Below, in pieces: positions 22,914-23,766 of a stretch of DNA of 23,766 nt. Position numbers and translations under genes: made by a program. Positions within the stretch are counted from its first letter, which is position 1, and every line of letters starts with the position of its first letter. The notes under the pieces were generated by a model. That model ran no database searches and was not told the origin of the DNA. It was given only the letters and a program-made list of their open reading frames with translations. Source of the stretch: UBA12151 sp964600645 (GTDB taxonomy: Bacteria > Patescibacteriota > Minisyncoccia > Moranbacterales > UBA9337); the NCBI GenBank assembly GCA_964600645.1, contig CAZRJL010000007.1:1-23766 (forward strand), read 5' to 3'.

Positions 22914-22970
22914 AAAAAGCATCACATTCATAAAATAATTGGGATGTTTTTTTGGGGGGTATGGTTAGTT
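22914..22970. repeat. Direct repeat B flanking the BRO-N gene
   Basis: Diverged copy of 21870-21924 in the same orientation. It begins 89 bases upstream of the BRO-N start and runs directly into the inverted-repeat zone after it. Confidence 0.65.
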
Positions 22971-22996
22971 ATGAGAAGTTCCGATTCGCGATCCCC

Positions 22997-23019
22997 CTTC
23001 GCAAATCCGCGCACGTTAT
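22997..23019. repeat. 23-bp inverted repeat, left arm
   Basis: Exact reverse complement of 23711-23733, enclosing 737 bases and the small gene. The region 22826-23284 (over 450 bases) has no gene and consists of these repeats. Confidence 0.9.
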
Positions 23020-23057
23020 GAAAAATGGAGCGCCTGCCCGCCTATGGAGGGGAGCGA

Positions 23058-23233
23058 GGTTTTAGATAACGTATCCAAATATGAGAAGTTTTTGCCCGCT
23101 TCCTTATTATATATCAATAGAAGAAAAGGGCAAAAATTTGGGTTGAGTCCCGATATTCATCTTTGAAAATATAAAATGGAAAATCGGGATGAACCTCATA
23201 TTCGGTGTTGTCGGATGTATCTAAAAACAAATT
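23058..23233. repeat. Large imperfect palindrome
   Basis: The outer arms are GTTTTAGATA...AATATGAG on the left and the reverse complement of GTTTTTAGATAC...GAATATGAG on the right. Inside are two hairpins: TTTTTGCCC (23089-23097) with GGGCAAAAA (23128-23136), and TCCCGAT (23148-23154) with ATCGGGA (23183-23189). Both arms are variants of the element also present at 22997-23019 and 23702-23733. Confidence 0.65.
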
Positions 23234-23275
23234 ACTCCTTATTTGAGCCCTATTTTTTTCAGGCCCTTTTGAAAT
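23218..23275. repeat. Inverted repeat left of the small gene
   Basis: TATCTAAAAACAAATT (23218-23233) and a 25-base segment (23251-23275) have reverse-complement partners at 23698-23713 (exact) and 23668-23691 (one mismatch and one base missing), in the same nested order. Confidence 0.85.
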
Positions 23276-23284
23276 CCATACTTC

Positions 23285-23313
23285 TTGACATTTCAGCCTA
23301 ATGGGTGTACAAA
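23285..23313 (+). promoter_or_regulatory. Promoter of the small unknown gene
   Basis: -35 TTGACA (23285-23290), 17-base spacer, -10 TACAAA (23308-23313). Confidence 0.65.
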
Positions 23314-23351
23314 ATAGTGTTGGTCAAATCACGTTCTTTAAGGAGGTTATC

Positions 23352-23615
23352 ATGCAACATATTCTGATTGATTCAGCAACAGGAAAACTCTTGGTTGACG
23401 GCGAGCGGGTTGTTGTCAGTGCGCTGGGGTGGCCTAAATTGGTTTATGTCCAATGTGATGAGGCAAGGGACACAATAGAGCAGATAAGCGAACAAGTGCA
23501 AGCCATGGGACCCACCTTTCCTGATGCAGACGCCTTCATTATTGGCGAAGGGGTAGAATCTCAGGTTAAGGGCATTCGCATAACTGCAGTACAATATTGT
23601 CGAATCATACGCTAA
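23352..23615 (+). CDS. Small hypothetical protein in a repeat-bounded unit
   Basis: The product has 87 residues, soluble and acidic, with no signal peptide. It begins MQHILIDSATGKLLVDG and has a VQAMGPTFPDADAFIIG segment. I recognise no family. The start is clear: AAGGAGG lies 6 bases before the ATG, with a promoter at 23285. A terminator follows the stop. Its base composition is visibly more GC-rich than the neighbouring genes, and it is enclosed by nested inverted repeats, so it is probably an acquired cassette. Confidence 0.7.
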   Translation: MQHILIDSATGKLLVDGERVVVSALGWPKLVYVQCDEARDTIEQISEQVQAMGPTFPDADAFIIGEGVESQVKGIRITAVQYCRIIR

Positions 23616-23631
23616 TAAAGCGATGATTATC

Positions 23632-23665
23632 AGCGGTCGGGTAAACAGCCCAGCCGCTTTTTTTT
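23632..23665 (+). terminator. Terminator of the small unknown gene
   Basis: AGCGG..GGG pairs with CCC..CCGCT around a short loop and is followed by eight T. Confidence 0.85.
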
Positions 23666-23667
23666 GC

Positions 23668-23713
23668 ATTTCAAAAGGGCTTGAAAAAATATAAATGAAT
23701 TTGTTTTTAGATA
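23668..23713. repeat. Inverted repeat right of the small gene
   Basis: Partner of 23218-23275 (see there); it starts 3 bases after the terminator T-run. Confidence 0.85.
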
Positions 23714-23733
23714 ACGTGCGCGGATTTGCGAAG
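23711..23733. repeat. 23-bp inverted repeat, right arm
   Basis: Exact reverse complement of 22997-23019. It is preceded by GTTTTTAG, like the arm at 23058, so it probably opens another palindrome that continues past the window edge (CCCGGGGC...CCCGCAACGGG follows). Confidence 0.9.
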
Positions 23734-23766
23734 TTTCCCGGGGCAGACATCCCGCAACGGGTGGCT

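Noticed and set aside
23301..23351. Longer start for the small unknown gene
   Set aside because: That ATG lies inside the promoter, whereas the ATG at 23352 has a perfect Shine-Dalgarno.
22960..23733. Integron attC sites
   Set aside because: The palindrome-gene-palindrome order is suggestive, but the boxes read GTTATCT or GTATCTA and do not fit GTTRRRY/RYYYAAC, and no integron integrase is in the window.
23702..23734. XerC/XerD dif-like site
   Set aside because: TTTTTAGATAA and ATTTGCGAAGT resemble the XerD and XerC arms, but the spacer is 9 bases instead of about 6 and the sister copies are weaker.
1..23766. CRISPR array
   Set aside because: No run of regularly spaced identical repeats was seen; the repeats present are dispersed or tandem without spacers.

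Overview
The window looks like a piece of a Candidate Phyla Radiation (Patescibacteria, probably Parcubacteria-like) chromosome. The base composition is AT-rich, many housekeeping genes lack a clear Shine-Dalgarno, and small families common in that group are present: DUF5652-like and YvlD-like membrane proteins, GIY-YIG proteins, short coiled-coil proteins and a lysozyme-fold wall enzyme. UGA is used as a stop. This placement is inference from gene content; there is no rRNA to confirm it.

Layout. (1) 1-4300: an accessory block of minus-strand single-gene units. They encode a membrane protein with a bacterial PH-like domain, an HEXXH metallopeptidase-like protein, a hexapeptide-repeat acyltransferase and a NADAR/YbiA-like protein. 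Three of the four have a near-consensus promoter (TTGACA/T, 17-bp spacer), a similar leader, a good Shine-Dalgarno and a hairpin terminator, and the intergenic spacers share long repeats, so this part resembles a cassette array. (2) 4300-6620: a frameshifted HD-domain hydrolase and two unrecognised genes. (3) 6700-8625: a promoter followed by about 190 nt with strong RNA-structure potential, then an anchored staphylococcal-nuclease-like protein and a second anchored protein. (4) 8700-10050: an AbrB-like regulator with a perfect palindrome at its own promoter, a GIY-YIG protein, a 51-bp tandem hairpin repeat and a tRNA-Asn(GUU) interrupted by a 564-nt group I intron that carries an HNH endonuclease gene. 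(5) 10050-21780: mostly core functions: VTT/DedA-type membrane protein, DUF5652-like protein, rubrerythrin, M23 peptidase-like protein, Obg GTPase, wall-hydrolase-like protein, P-type ATPase, MurA, MazG-like pyrophosphohydrolase, MreB and a GT4 glycosyltransferase. (6) 21780-23766: a second accessory zone, with a BRO-N gene between diverged direct repeats and a small unknown gene with its own promoter and terminator, enclosed by nested inverted repeats.

How the genes fit together. M23-like protein, lysozyme-like protein, MurA and MreB form a cell-wall and shape theme, and murA-mazG-mreB are packed like an operon. Rubrerythrin handles peroxide stress. The most notable items are the tRNA-Asn group I intron, the structured leader upstream of the nuclease gene, and the repeat-bounded single-gene units at both ends.
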